In this document: one piece after another, positions 50,901 to 58,794 of the stretch
Layout of the letters: each line of letters begins with the position of its first letter
Numbering within the stretch: the stretch's first letter is position 1
Assembly: GCF_024584805.1 (NCBI RefSeq)
Contig: NZ_CP075715.1
Span: 6,419,526 to 6,483,525 of the forward strand
Reading direction: 5' to 3'
Origin: Streptomyces sp. FIT100
Lineage (GTDB): Bacteria; Actinomycetota; Actinomycetes; Streptomycetales; Streptomycetaceae
Length of the DNA: 64,000 bases
Notes under the pieces: generated by a model
What the model saw: only the letters and a program-made list of their open reading frames with translations
Told to the model about the DNA's origin: nothing
Databases searched by the model: none
Translations under genes and position numbers: made by a program

Positions 50901-53900
50901 ACGGCGGCATACCCGCGCTCCAGGCTTTCCGAGTGCTGGCCGACCACAGCATTTCGGTCACCCGTGCCTCCGGGACGCTGCCCGGGGACACCCGGACGTG
51001 GCGCACGATCAGGACCTCGACCGAGCACGAGGACACCTACGGTCTGCCGGTGAAGGTCGAATCGCAGGGCGACACCGACAAGACGGGTGATGAGACCTGT
51101 TCGGTGATGTCGTATGTCCACAACACCGCCAAGCACCTGATCGGTCTGTCGAAGGAGACTTTGACGACGGCTGGGACGTGTGCGGATGCGGCGTCGGCGA
51201 CTGGGGCGGACTGGATTTCGGGTTCGCGGGTTGCGTATGACGCGGGTGCGTTCGGTGCCGTGCCGAGTGTGGGTCTGGCGACGACGACGTGGGATGTCAG
51301 CGGTTCGGGTGGTGGCTGGACGCAGGCGGGCACGGTCGAGTACGACAGCTACGGCCGTCCGACGCGTACGACGAATGCCGAGGGCAAGGCGGACACCACT
51401 GCCTATGATCCGCCGACCGGTCAGGTTCATGCGATCACGACGATGAATGCGTTGTTGCATTCCTCGACGACGGAGATTGAGCCGGGTCGTGGGACGACGT
51501 TGAAGGAGACGGACGCCAACGGCCGTACGACGGTGTATGCGTATGACGCGTTGGGGCGGGCGACGAAGGGTTGGAACATCAACCAGCCGGCGAGTGAGCC
51601 GCCGTCGGTGGAGTTCGAGTACAACACCACGGCGGGTGAGCCGGTGTCGGTGGTGACCCGGGCGTTGCGTGAGGACGGCGGGTACGACACGTCGACCGTC
51701 TTCTACGACGGTCTGGGGCGTGAGCGGCAGCGGCAGGATCCGGCGGTCGGTGAGGGCCGGCTGATCACGGATATCAAGTACAGCGCGAACGGGACGATTG
51801 AGCGGACCAACAACGCGTACTACGCCACGGGTGATCCGCAGAAGGTCATGTATGAGGTCGAGTCCGACTTCAATGTGCCCAATGCGACGCTGTACAAGTA
51901 TGACGGCGCGGGACGGCTGTTGCAGGAGACGCCGTACGAGGCGGGTACGGAGCGGCCGGAGAAGGCGAGCAAGTACGAGTACGGCTTCGACTACTCCGTC
52001 GCCGTGGAGCCGACGGGTGCGGCGACCCAGCGGAGTTGGACTGATGCGCTGGGTCGGATTGTGCAGGTGGACACGTTCACGGATCCGACCCGCACGGTGG
52101 CTCGTACGACGAAGTACGGGTATGACGCGCGTGGTGACAAGGTCCGGGCAACCGAGCACAAGACGACTGCCGCGGCGGCCTCTGCGACGTGGACCTGGGA
52201 GTACGACGCGCGTGGCCGCCTCGTCTCGGCGACCGACCCGGACGCGGGGACGTCCTCGACGACGTACGACACGCTGAACCGGCCGGTCACCACGACGAAG
52301 ACGGTCAACGGCCAGCCTTTGACGGTGTGGAGCGGTTACGACGCTTTGTCGCGGCCGACTGCGCAGCGGCTCGGCTCGTCGAGCGGGACGAAGCTGACGG
52401 AGTTCACGTACGACTCGCTCAGCGGGGGCAAGGGTCTGCCGGTGTCGGCGACCCGCTACACCGACAACCTCGCGTACACGACTTCGGTGACCGGATATAC
52501 GGCGGATTACAAGCCGACGGGTAAGACGCTGACGTTGCCGTCGACGACGGCGGTGCTGTGGGGCCTGGAGCCCAGCTACACCTACAGCTACGACTACACG
52601 AAGATGGGCCAGCCGCGTTCGGTGACGCTGCCGAAGGCCGGTGCGTTGGCGGCGGAGAAGGTGATCACCCGCTACAACCAGGACGGGCTGCCCGTCTCCA
52701 CGTCGGGTCTGGACTGGTACACGGCGGAAACCACCTACAGCGCCTACGGTGAGGTGCTGCGCACGGCGACGGGTGAGCATCCGAACCGGGTGTGGACGAC
52801 GAACCTGTTCGACGAGCGCACCGGTGAGCTGACCGAGTCCATCGTCGACCGCGAGTCGATCACGGACACGACAGTGGTGCCCGACCGCCGGGTCAACTCC
52901 CGCAAGTACGCCTACGATCCGGCGGGCAATGTCACGTCGATCGCGGACACCTCGAATTCGGTCACGGACCGGCAGTGCTTCACCTATGACCATCTGGGTC
53001 AGCTGACGGAGGCGTGGACCGCGCCGGGTGCCTCGTGCAAGGCGGCGGGTAAGGCGACGGCGGAGCCGGCGTACGCGGACGGCACGAAGAACGTGACCGC
53101 GAGCAGCAACGGCTACTGGCAGTCCTACAGCTACGACGAGGTCGGTAACCGTAAGGAACTGGTCAAGCACGACCCCGCGTTCGATGTGGCGAAGGATGCC
53201 ACCACGACGTACACGTACGGGGAGAACGGTAAGCCGCACACGCTGACGAGTCTGTCTTCCACCTATACCTCGGATGCGGGTGCGGAGATCATCGAGGACG
53301 CCGCGTTCGAGTACGACGAGTCGGGCAACACGACGTCGCGGACGTTCGGTGGGGATGAGCAGGCGCTGACCTGGACGTGGGACGGCAAGGTCGAGAAGGT
53401 CACCGGCTTCGGCGAGAACGGTACGGGGCCGTGGAACGGCCTGGCCGGGAAGTGCCTGGACCTGGGCGGGGCCTCCACGACGCCTGGGACGGCGATCCAG
53501 CTGTACTCCTGCAACAGCAGCAAGGCGCAGAACTTCCGTATCGACGCGGCATCGAGCACGGATCCGACGACGGGTTCGCTGAAAATCCTCGGCATGTGCG
53601 CCATGCCGAAGGACGGTGGGACCGCCAACGGCACGCTGATCGTGATCGCCGCGTGCACCGGCGCGGAGAACCAGAAGTGGCAGACCATCGAGGCGGGGCA
53701 CAAGCTCAAGCACATCGCCTCGGGCAAATGCCTGGACGTGCCGGCCGCCAACTCCGCCGACGGCACCGACCTGCAGCTCTACACCTGCGACACCAACGGC
53801 ACCGCCCAGTCATGGACCCCCGCGAAGGAGACCACCTACATCTACGGGCCGGGCGGCGAACGCCTCCTCGCCCTCAACGGCAGCGAACGCACGCTCTACC

Positions 53901-55765
53901 TGGGCGACACCACCGTCTCCATGACCGTCAACGCCACCCACTCCTACACCGAGCGCTACTACGCCCAGCCCGGCGCACCGACCGTGATGCGCCACGTCCT
54001 CGGCAACAGCGCGCCGAACCTGAGCGCACAGATCACCGACCAGAACGGCACCGCCTATCTCAACGTGACGCTCGCGGCCGGCAACAAGCCGCAGTTCTCC
54101 AAGACCGACCCCTTCGGCGTCAAGCGCAGCGAGACCAACAGCTGGCGCTCGCACCGCGGATACATCGGCGGCGACCAGGACACCGGCAGCGGCCTGGTCC
54201 ACCTGGGCGCGCGTGAGTACGACCCGGCGCTCGGCCGGTTCATCTCGGCCGACCCGGTACTGGACCTGAACGACCCGGTCCAGAAGAGCGGCTACGTCTA
54301 CTGCGAGAACAACCCGGTCACCTACGCCGACCCGACGGGTATGGCCTCGGAGAACCCGGGCATGGAGTTCGGCGGCCCGTCCAACGGTGAGATCGCCGCG
54401 GCCAACGCGACGCTGAACACCTCGATCTCCAGCGTCATCCTGAGCATCGGCTGGGCGGCGCTGAAGGAGTTCGTCGGCTGGAACGACGTCGTCGGCTGCT
54501 TCTCCCGGGGTGACCTGTGGGCCTGCGGCAGCCTCTTCGCCAACGCGATCCCCTGGACCAAGCTCTTCAAGGTCGCGGGCGTCATCGCCGCCGCCTACCG
54601 CATAGCCAAGGCCATCGGCGCCCTGATGAAGGCCAAGGAACAGGCCCGCAAGGTCCTCGCCCTGGCCCGCAAGGCAGCCGAACTGGCCCGCAAGGCGGCA
54701 GAAGCGAAGAAGAAGGCCGCAGCCCGCGCCGCACAGTTGAAGAAGCGAGCGGAACAGGCGGCGACCAGAGCGGCCAAGGCGGCCGCGAAGAAGACCGGAA
54801 ACCAGGCCCAGAAGCAAGCCAAGAACCAAGCCAGACAGGCGTCCAAGCCGATCGCGAAGAAGGAGGCGGCGAGCAAGCCGCCGGCGAAGAAGGCGGCAGA
54901 GCCGGAGCCCGACTCCAAGCCGTCGGGCACCTGCCCCAGCAGCTTCGTCCCCGGCACGCTGGTCCTGATGGCCGACGGCACCACCAAGCCCATCAAGGAC
55001 GTCAAGAACGGCGACAAGGTCCTCGCCACCGACCCCGAAACCGGCGAAACCAGCGTCGAAACCGTCACGGCGGAGCGCAAGAGCAAGGGCTTCAAGCACT
55101 TCGTCAAGGTCACCATCGACACGGACGGCGCCAAGGGCACGAAGACGGCGTCCGTCACCGCCACCGACAAGCACCCCTTCTGGGTCCCCGAGGTCGGCAA
55201 ATGGCTCGACGCCACCGACCTCAGGACCGGCCAATGGCTCCAGACCGGCACCGGCACCTACGCCCAGATCACCGCACTCCAACGCTGGACCAGCAAGACC
55301 GCCACCACCGTCCACAACCTCACCGTCAGTGACCTGCACACGTACTATGTGCTGACAGGGACCACGCCGGTACTCATCCACAACTGCGACGACTTCATCG
55401 GCCCCAAGGACCATGTGGCCCTGGGGCGGGAGATGAAGGACGGAACGGCCAGTGTCGAGGACTTCGCGGACGCGATTCAAGCCCGTCATTTCATGAATTC
55501 CACCGACTGGCAGGGTGACGTGCAGGGCGCTATCAACCGGCTTGGCCGGGGTGAGGGCAACATTTCGTTCCTGCTTGACGGCCTTCCCGGGGGAACCCAG
55601 GGTCCAGCCAAGGCTCTCAAGCTCGCCAGGGAGGCCATGAAATCCAAGGGAGGAGCGATGGCCACCCAGTGGGAGCTCGTGGAGATCGACAAAGCGGGCC
55701 TGATGGGCCAGGTCGACTTCTACCGCTGGAACAGGCGGTTGGGCGCGTACGGGAAGGTGAAGTGA
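47957..55765 (+). CDS. RHS-repeat polymorphic toxin with ricin-type lectin, HINT autoprotease and C-terminal toxin domain
   Basis: A 2602-residue secreted toxin. The start is unclear (GTG at 47957 or later); residues 46-63 (ITGVAVALTVSLMPGAYA) form the signal. An SpvB/RHS-type N-region has FSYSYAMQVPQVPGGPAPSV, followed by YD-repeats to about 1820 (for example YDALGRATKGW and YDARGRLVSATDPD). A ricin-B lectin insert spans about 1824-1957 (GKCLDLGG, QNF; GKCLDVPAANS). The RHS core AREYDPALGRFISADPV is at about 2085. A Lys/Ala-rich linker covers about 2220-2320. A HINT domain runs from Cys2326 (CPSSFVPGTLVLMADGT) to His2475-Asn2476-Cys2477. The last 126 residues are a toxin domain resembling Ntox27 (DHVALGREMKDG, then SFLLDGLPGG and TQWELVEID). 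The immunity candidate overlaps by 1 nt. Confidence 0.9.
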   Translation: MCAVFGSTGWGASAVVWGSLSWSGRGFLPGTEAARRRRRKARAGVITGVAVALTVSLMPGAYAVPPPDGTRLGVDLVDLPEADVAPGENGGSLAEMTTHEVPPVVDYEPTKTAAPVGAAAVETVTGLTAGETVPVGTLPVGVGAPGTATPEETAALEGDWQVALADQSELADTEIEGLVFTVTPPATATGKAVVAVDYTEFAELYGANWADRLQLVQYPQCFLTTPDVEGCDEPTEVDTQNVVEAKSGDDPGDGVLDGERRIEATVDVASLTDPGAGGASPAAAKGGMGTVDDALYRPSGARASATAVAATALTAAAAESGSSVFVAQSSGGGSKGDFSATPLVSAGSWTAGSSSGGFSYSYAMQVPQVPGGPAPSVGFGYNSQVVDGRTSASNNQPSWIGDGWEYNAGSITRTYKSCRDDREGSANNENRKTGDLCWGSYNATMTLGGTTTELVLPDGAEAESDQWVTANGDGSRVELVKDTGLGNGDADGEYWRVTTRDGMQYHFGRHKLPGWSDNGAAADDPVTDSVLSVPVAGNHSGEPCRATAFADSFCKQAWRWNLDYVVDPQGNAMSLWWEKETNHFAQNLKFKSPVKYDRGGYLTQIDYGQRESTLFSAPPVARVSFAVDERCYAEDGIACTDANFASGDFAKNRIWYDTPADLYCSGASGKECYVPVPTFWSRKRLASVTTLAQRTEGSTALSKVDSWTLQQALPADRTDEGVALWLESISRTGFDPAGEVIALRPVQFVANTASMPNRVKEGSGDPNPVFDRLRIERVVNEYGGETLVDYAAPVGACATGSGFPKPEENTGRCFPAYWHPDPDKADESIDWFHKYVVDNVQELAGITGIPPTTTSYEYVGGGAWGLNQAEFSKKKTRTYDQWRGYELVRTISGADRTDTYEGTQRSMSETRYFRGMDGDPLPGGGKRSVELKDSTGATIAVDKLAYQGRVGETLTYNRNGGDLLTRSVDYPTHQVLATRTRHGGIPALQAFRVLADHSISVTRASGTLPGDTRTWRTIRTSTEHEDTYGLPVKVESQGDTDKTGDETCSVMSYVHNTAKHLIGLSKETLTTAGTCADAASATGADWISGSRVAYDAGAFGAVPSVGLATTTWDVSGSGGGWTQAGTVEYDSYGRPTRTTNAEGKADTTAYDPPTGQVHAITTMNALLHSSTTEIEPGRGTTLKETDANGRTTVYAYDALGRATKGWNINQPASEPPSVEFEYNTTAGEPVSVVTRALREDGGYDTSTVFYDGLGRERQRQDPAVGEGRLITDIKYSANGTIERTNNAYYATGDPQKVMYEVESDFNVPNATLYKYDGAGRLLQETPYEAGTERPEKASKYEYGFDYSVAVEPTGAATQRSWTDALGRIVQVDTFTDPTRTVARTTKYGYDARGDKVRATEHKTTAAAASATWTWEYDARGRLVSATDPDAGTSSTTYDTLNRPVTTTKTVNGQPLTVWSGYDALSRPTAQRLGSSSGTKLTEFTYDSLSGGKGLPVSATRYTDNLAYTTSVTGYTADYKPTGKTLTLPSTTAVLWGLEPSYTYSYDYTKMGQPRSVTLPKAGALAAEKVITRYNQDGLPVSTSGLDWYTAETTYSAYGEVLRTATGEHPNRVWTTNLFDERTGELTESIVDRESITDTTVVPDRRVNSRKYAYDPAGNVTSIADTSNSVTDRQCFTYDHLGQLTEAWTAPGASCKAAGKATAEPAYADGTKNVTASSNGYWQSYSYDEVGNRKELVKHDPAFDVAKDATTTYTYGENGKPHTLTSLSSTYTSDAGAEIIEDAAFEYDESGNTTSRTFGGDEQALTWTWDGKVEKVTGFGENGTGPWNGLAGKCLDLGGASTTPGTAIQLYSCNSSKAQNFRIDAASSTDPTTGSLKILGMCAMPKDGGTANGTLIVIAACTGAENQKWQTIEAGHKLKHIASGKCLDVPAANSADGTDLQLYTCDTNGTAQSWTPAKETTYIYGPGGERLLALNGSERTLYLGDTTVSMTVNATHSYTERYYAQPGAPTVMRHVLGNSAPNLSAQITDQNGTAYLNVTLAAGNKPQFSKTDPFGVKRSETNSWRSHRGYIGGDQDTGSGLVHLGAREYDPALGRFISADPVLDLNDPVQKSGYVYCENNPVTYADPTGMASENPGMEFGGPSNGEIAAANATLNTSISSVILSIGWAALKEFVGWNDVVGCFSRGDLWACGSLFANAIPWTKLFKVAGVIAAAYRIAKAIGALMKAKEQARKVLALARKAAELARKAAEAKKKAAARAAQLKKRAEQAATRAAKAAAKKTGNQAQKQAKNQARQASKPIAKKEAASKPPAKKAAEPEPDSKPSGTCPSSFVPGTLVLMADGTTKPIKDVKNGDKVLATDPETGETSVETVTAERKSKGFKHFVKVTIDTDGAKGTKTASVTATDKHPFWVPEVGKWLDATDLRTGQWLQTGTGTYAQITALQRWTSKTATTVHNLTVSDLHTYYVLTGTTPVLIHNCDDFIGPKDHVALGREMKDGTASVEDFADAIQARHFMNSTDWQGDVQGAINRLGRGEGNISFLLDGLPGGTQGPAKALKLAREAMKSKGGAMATQWELVEIDKAGLMGQVDFYRWNRRLGAYGKVK

Positions 55766-56217
55766 TGGCAGTTCCCTCGGACCTCGGCTTCTCCGACGAT
55801 CGAAGCTTCAGCCTGATCGATTACCGACACAGTCACTCGCATGCGGTCCTGCGTGGTTTCCCGCCGTTCGACGATCTTGTAGTGGAGCGCGGCGAGGGCA
55901 AGGTCCTTGACCTGTACTTCGTCGGCGTCCAGCGGATTTCCTGCTGGAAGGACATCGGTCCTGTTCATCTCCGGGCTGCGGACGCTGCGGAACGCGCCAC
56001 TTTGGAATCCCGCATCGGGCCGATCGGGAAGAAGTGGGTTTTTCTGATCGAACCGGACTCGATCGAGAGCTATGTGATCGCGGGGCGTGTTCTGTGGGCA
56101 GAGTTCGTGCTTCCGACCCCGTTCACGCTTCCCAGCCCACTCGTGAGCCTCAACCGCGAGGAGGCGGAGACATACCGGCCGGTCGATGGCGTCGTGCATT
56201 CGACCCGTGCGTACTGA
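55765..56217 (+). CDS. Candidate immunity protein for the RHS toxin
   Basis: A 150-residue soluble protein with no signal peptide, whose ATG shares one base with the toxin stop (TGATG at 55763-55767). It opens MAVPSDLGFSDDRSFSLIDY and contains VLDLYFVGVQRISCWKDIGP and KKWVFLIEPDSIESYVIAGR, which suggest a compact alpha/beta fold; I do not recognise a named immunity family. Tight coupling immediately after a polymorphic toxin tip is the defining context of an immunity gene. It is followed by a strong hairpin at 56314-56345, closing the unit. Confidence 0.7.
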   Translation: MAVPSDLGFSDDRSFSLIDYRHSHSHAVLRGFPPFDDLVVERGEGKVLDLYFVGVQRISCWKDIGPVHLRAADAAERATLESRIGPIGKKWVFLIEPDSIESYVIAGRVLWAEFVLPTPFTLPSPLVSLNREEAETYRPVDGVVHSTRAY

Positions 56218-56313
56218 GGCCCCCCGGGCCTGGAGCGTCACACTGGAAGTGAATGGCTGTTGAGCGCGTATCGGCTGTGGTGCGCGCCCAACACGTCAGA
56301 GCCAACTGAATGA

Positions 56314-56345
56314 GGGCCTCGGCCGGAGACATACGGCCGGGGCCC
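56314..56345 (+). terminator. Terminator after toxin-immunity unit
   Basis: GGGCCTCGGCCG (56314-56325) pairs with CGGCCGGGGCCC (56334-56345), 12 pairs including one G-U, around an 8-nt loop. Confidence 0.75.
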
Positions 56346-56489
56346 CTTGCCTTCGGGTTGTGTTCGGCCGTTCACCGACGGCACATGCGGCCACCGCTCT
56401 CCGTACCCGTTACCGCCATCTCGGCGGTCGACGCTCACGCTCGGCAATTGCCATGTTCCCGACAGTGCGACCGACCGTCAGGAGACCTC

Positions 56490-57803
56490 ATGAGACGGCA
56501 CCGTCCCGTCCGATCCACCGCTCTCGTTCTCGGTACCGCCCTCGCCGCGCTCAGTGCCGCCGTGCCGCCCGCGGGGGCGCAGGCGGACGGGGGGCGGGCG
56601 CTTCCAGGGGTGGTGCCGAGGGCTGAGGCGGCCACCCTGTACGACGACGAAGCGGGCGGCAACGCCAACGCGGACGACCCCGCCATCTGGCGGAACGACG
56701 CGGACCCGGACCGGAGCCTGGTGGTCGCCACGGCCAAGGAGGGCGGGCTGCGGGTGTACGACCTCGACGCGAAGGTCGTGCAGTCGATCGCCGCTCCGCC
56801 CGCGCCCGGGCCCGACGACGCCCCCGGGCGGTTCAACAACGTCGACCTCGTCCACGGGGTGGAACTGCCCGGCGGGCGCGCCGACGTCGCCGTCGTCACG
56901 GACCGCGGACACGACCGGCTCCGCGTGTACCGCATCGACCCCGGCCGCCGCGGCGGCCCGCTCACCGAGATCACCGACCCCGCCGCGCCGGCCGTGTTCT
57001 CCTCCGGCCAGGAGGAGATCAACGAGCAGGCCACCGCGTACGGCCTCGCCACCTGGACCGACCCGGCGAGCGGGCGTGCGTACGCGCTCGCCAGCCGCCG
57101 CAGCCGTACCGGTATCGCGCTGCTGGAGCTCGTCCCGACGCGCGCCGGCACCGTCACCTACCGCACGGTCCGCACCGTCGAACTCCCCGCAGCCTTCCCG
57201 CTTCCGAACGGCACCACCTGGCAGCCCTGCGGCGAGCCGGGTGAACTGCCCCAGGTCGAAGGCATGGTGGTCGACCCGGCCAGCGGCACGCTCTACGCCG
57301 GTCAGGAGGACGTCGGTATCTGGCGGATACGCGCCGACCTCAGCGGAAAGCCGAAACTGCTCGACAAGGTCCGCGAGTTCGGCGTCCCCGGGACCTACGA
57401 CGAGGAGACCGAGGAGTGCGCGCCCGGCGCGGACCCCGGCTACGGCGGCAAGCACCTGTCGGCCGACGTCGAAGGGCTGACCCTGCTCACCGAGCGCACC
57501 GGCGACGACGGCTACCTCCTGGCCTCCAGCCAGGGCGACAACACCTTCGCCCTCTACGACCGTGAGCTCTCCGACGCCAATGAGTACGAGGGCGGCTTCC
57601 GCGTCTCCGCCGCCTCCGCGGCCGTCGACGGCTCGGAGGAGTGCGACGGAGCGGCCGTCCTCAACGCCCCGCTCGGCCGGCGGTACCCGCGCGGGCTCCT
57701 GGTCGTCCAGGACGGCCACGACGCCCCGGGGGACGGCGACCGCGAGGCGACCAACTTCAAGTTCGTCGACCTCGGTGACGTCATGGACCGTATCGACGAC
57801 TGA
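56490..57803 (+). CDS. Secreted beta-propeller phytase (3-phytase)
   Basis: A 437-residue exported phytase that releases phosphate from phytate with Ca2+. The signal peptide (about 1-30) ends in PAGAQA. The propeller shows the family's conserved acidic loops: NANADDPAIWRN (about 53-64), NNVDLVHGVELPGG (about 116-129), and SSGQEEINEQATAYGLATW. Later motifs are PQVEGMVVDPASGTLYAGQE, VEGLTLLTER and LLASSQGDNTFALYDR, followed by GLLVVQDG near the end. CAGGAGAC lies 5 nt before the ATG. Phosphate control is expected for a phytase, but only a single PHO-box half (GTTCACC at 56370) was found upstream. Confidence 0.92.
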   Translation: MRRHRPVRSTALVLGTALAALSAAVPPAGAQADGGRALPGVVPRAEAATLYDDEAGGNANADDPAIWRNDADPDRSLVVATAKEGGLRVYDLDAKVVQSIAAPPAPGPDDAPGRFNNVDLVHGVELPGGRADVAVVTDRGHDRLRVYRIDPGRRGGPLTEITDPAAPAVFSSGQEEINEQATAYGLATWTDPASGRAYALASRRSRTGIALLELVPTRAGTVTYRTVRTVELPAAFPLPNGTTWQPCGEPGELPQVEGMVVDPASGTLYAGQEDVGIWRIRADLSGKPKLLDKVREFGVPGTYDEETEECAPGADPGYGGKHLSADVEGLTLLTERTGDDGYLLASSQGDNTFALYDRELSDANEYEGGFRVSAASAAVDGSEECDGAAVLNAPLGRRYPRGLLVVQDGHDAPGDGDREATNFKFVDLGDVMDRIDD

Positions 57804-57954
57804 ACCCTGGCGGACACTCGTGGTTCGTAGGGCGTTTTCCCTGGTCACACGCCCATCACAATCAAGTACCGGGCAGTGTCGCGGTGATCGTCGGAGGTCT
57901 CCCGGACCCGTAGGTTGACGCTGTTCGTCATCTGAAAACAGAGAAAGTTGCACC

Positions 57955-58725
57955 ATGCGAAGAACTGTCCTCCGCCGGTCCGCCGTCGCCACTTCCCTCG
58001 TCTCCCTCGCCCTCCTCGCCACCGCCTGCGGCGGCGGTCAGGAGTCGGGGGACGAGGGCAAGGGCAAGACGGTGAGCGAGCAGCCGAGCGCCTCCGCCCC
58101 GGCGGCGGCCAAGGCGCTGACGGCGGCCGAGCTGGAGAAGGCCGCACTGGCCCAGGGCGACGTCAAGGGCCACAAGGTCACGCCTCCCGGGGCGGGTGAC
58201 ATCGGAGAGAAGAAGGACATCGCCGTCGACAACCCGGCCTGTGAGCCGCTCGCCCACACCGGCGCCGGCCTGTCGTACGGCACGCCGGTGGCCGACGTGC
58301 AGCGCAAGGTCGTCAGTGAGCCCGAGAAGCCCTCGGACACCACGTCCCCCGACGCGCTCGCGGCGGCCTTCAACGTGACGATGACGATGGTGGCTCTCTC
58401 CTCCTACGAGGCCACGGGCGCCGACGATGTCTTCGACGCCCTGACCGGCGCCGGCGATGCGTGCGCCGGCGGCTTCACCATCACCACGAAGGGGGAGAAG
58501 CAGAAGGTCACCAAGGTCGAGAAGGCGAGCATCACCGCTGGTGAGGAAGCGGCCGCCTGGACCGTGACCAGCGAGCAGGGCGGCACGGCCATGGTGACGA
58601 CCATCACCGTCGTCCGCCAGGGCTCGACCCTCGCCTCCTTCTCCTCGGCGAACCTCGGGGCCCTGGACAAGCCCTCCCCGCTGCCGAAGGCCGTCATCGA
58701 CGCCCAGGTCGCCAAGCTCGGCTGA
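57955..58725 (+). CDS. Hypothetical lipoprotein
   Basis: A 256-residue lipoprotein. The signal peptide SLVSLALLATACGGG carries the lipobox Cys at residue 25. After a Ser/Pro/Ala linker, the mature domain has ALTAAELEKAALAQGDVKGH and a later block, VRQGSTLASFSSANLGA. Similar proteins recur in Streptomyces; no function is assigned. Some resemble cell-surface sensor domains attached to kinases or other lipoproteins. The gene stands alone, between the phytase and a convergent hydrolase gene. Confidence 0.8.
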   Translation: MRRTVLRRSAVATSLVSLALLATACGGGQESGDEGKGKTVSEQPSASAPAAAKALTAAELEKAALAQGDVKGHKVTPPGAGDIGEKKDIAVDNPACEPLAHTGAGLSYGTPVADVQRKVVSEPEKPSDTTSPDALAAAFNVTMTMVALSSYEATGADDVFDALTGAGDACAGGFTITTKGEKQKVTKVEKASITAGEEAAAWTVTSEQGGTAMVTTITVVRQGSTLASFSSANLGALDKPSPLPKAVIDAQVAKLG

Positions 58726-58794
58726 GCCGTCTCGTCCCGTAACCGCCTCCTGTGCCCCGGCGATCCGCAAGCGCGGACCACCGGGGCACCGTGC

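Noticed and set aside
47921..53713. A 1930-codon open frame on the minus strand under the RHS gene
   Set aside because: It is a shadow of the RHS coding strand: composition is Arg/Val/Leu-rich without any domain, and the plus-strand frame has a signal, repeats, lectin and core motifs.
56362..56376. PHO box upstream of the phytase
   Set aside because: Only one GTTCACC half was found; the second unit is 8 nt away instead of 11 and poorly matched.
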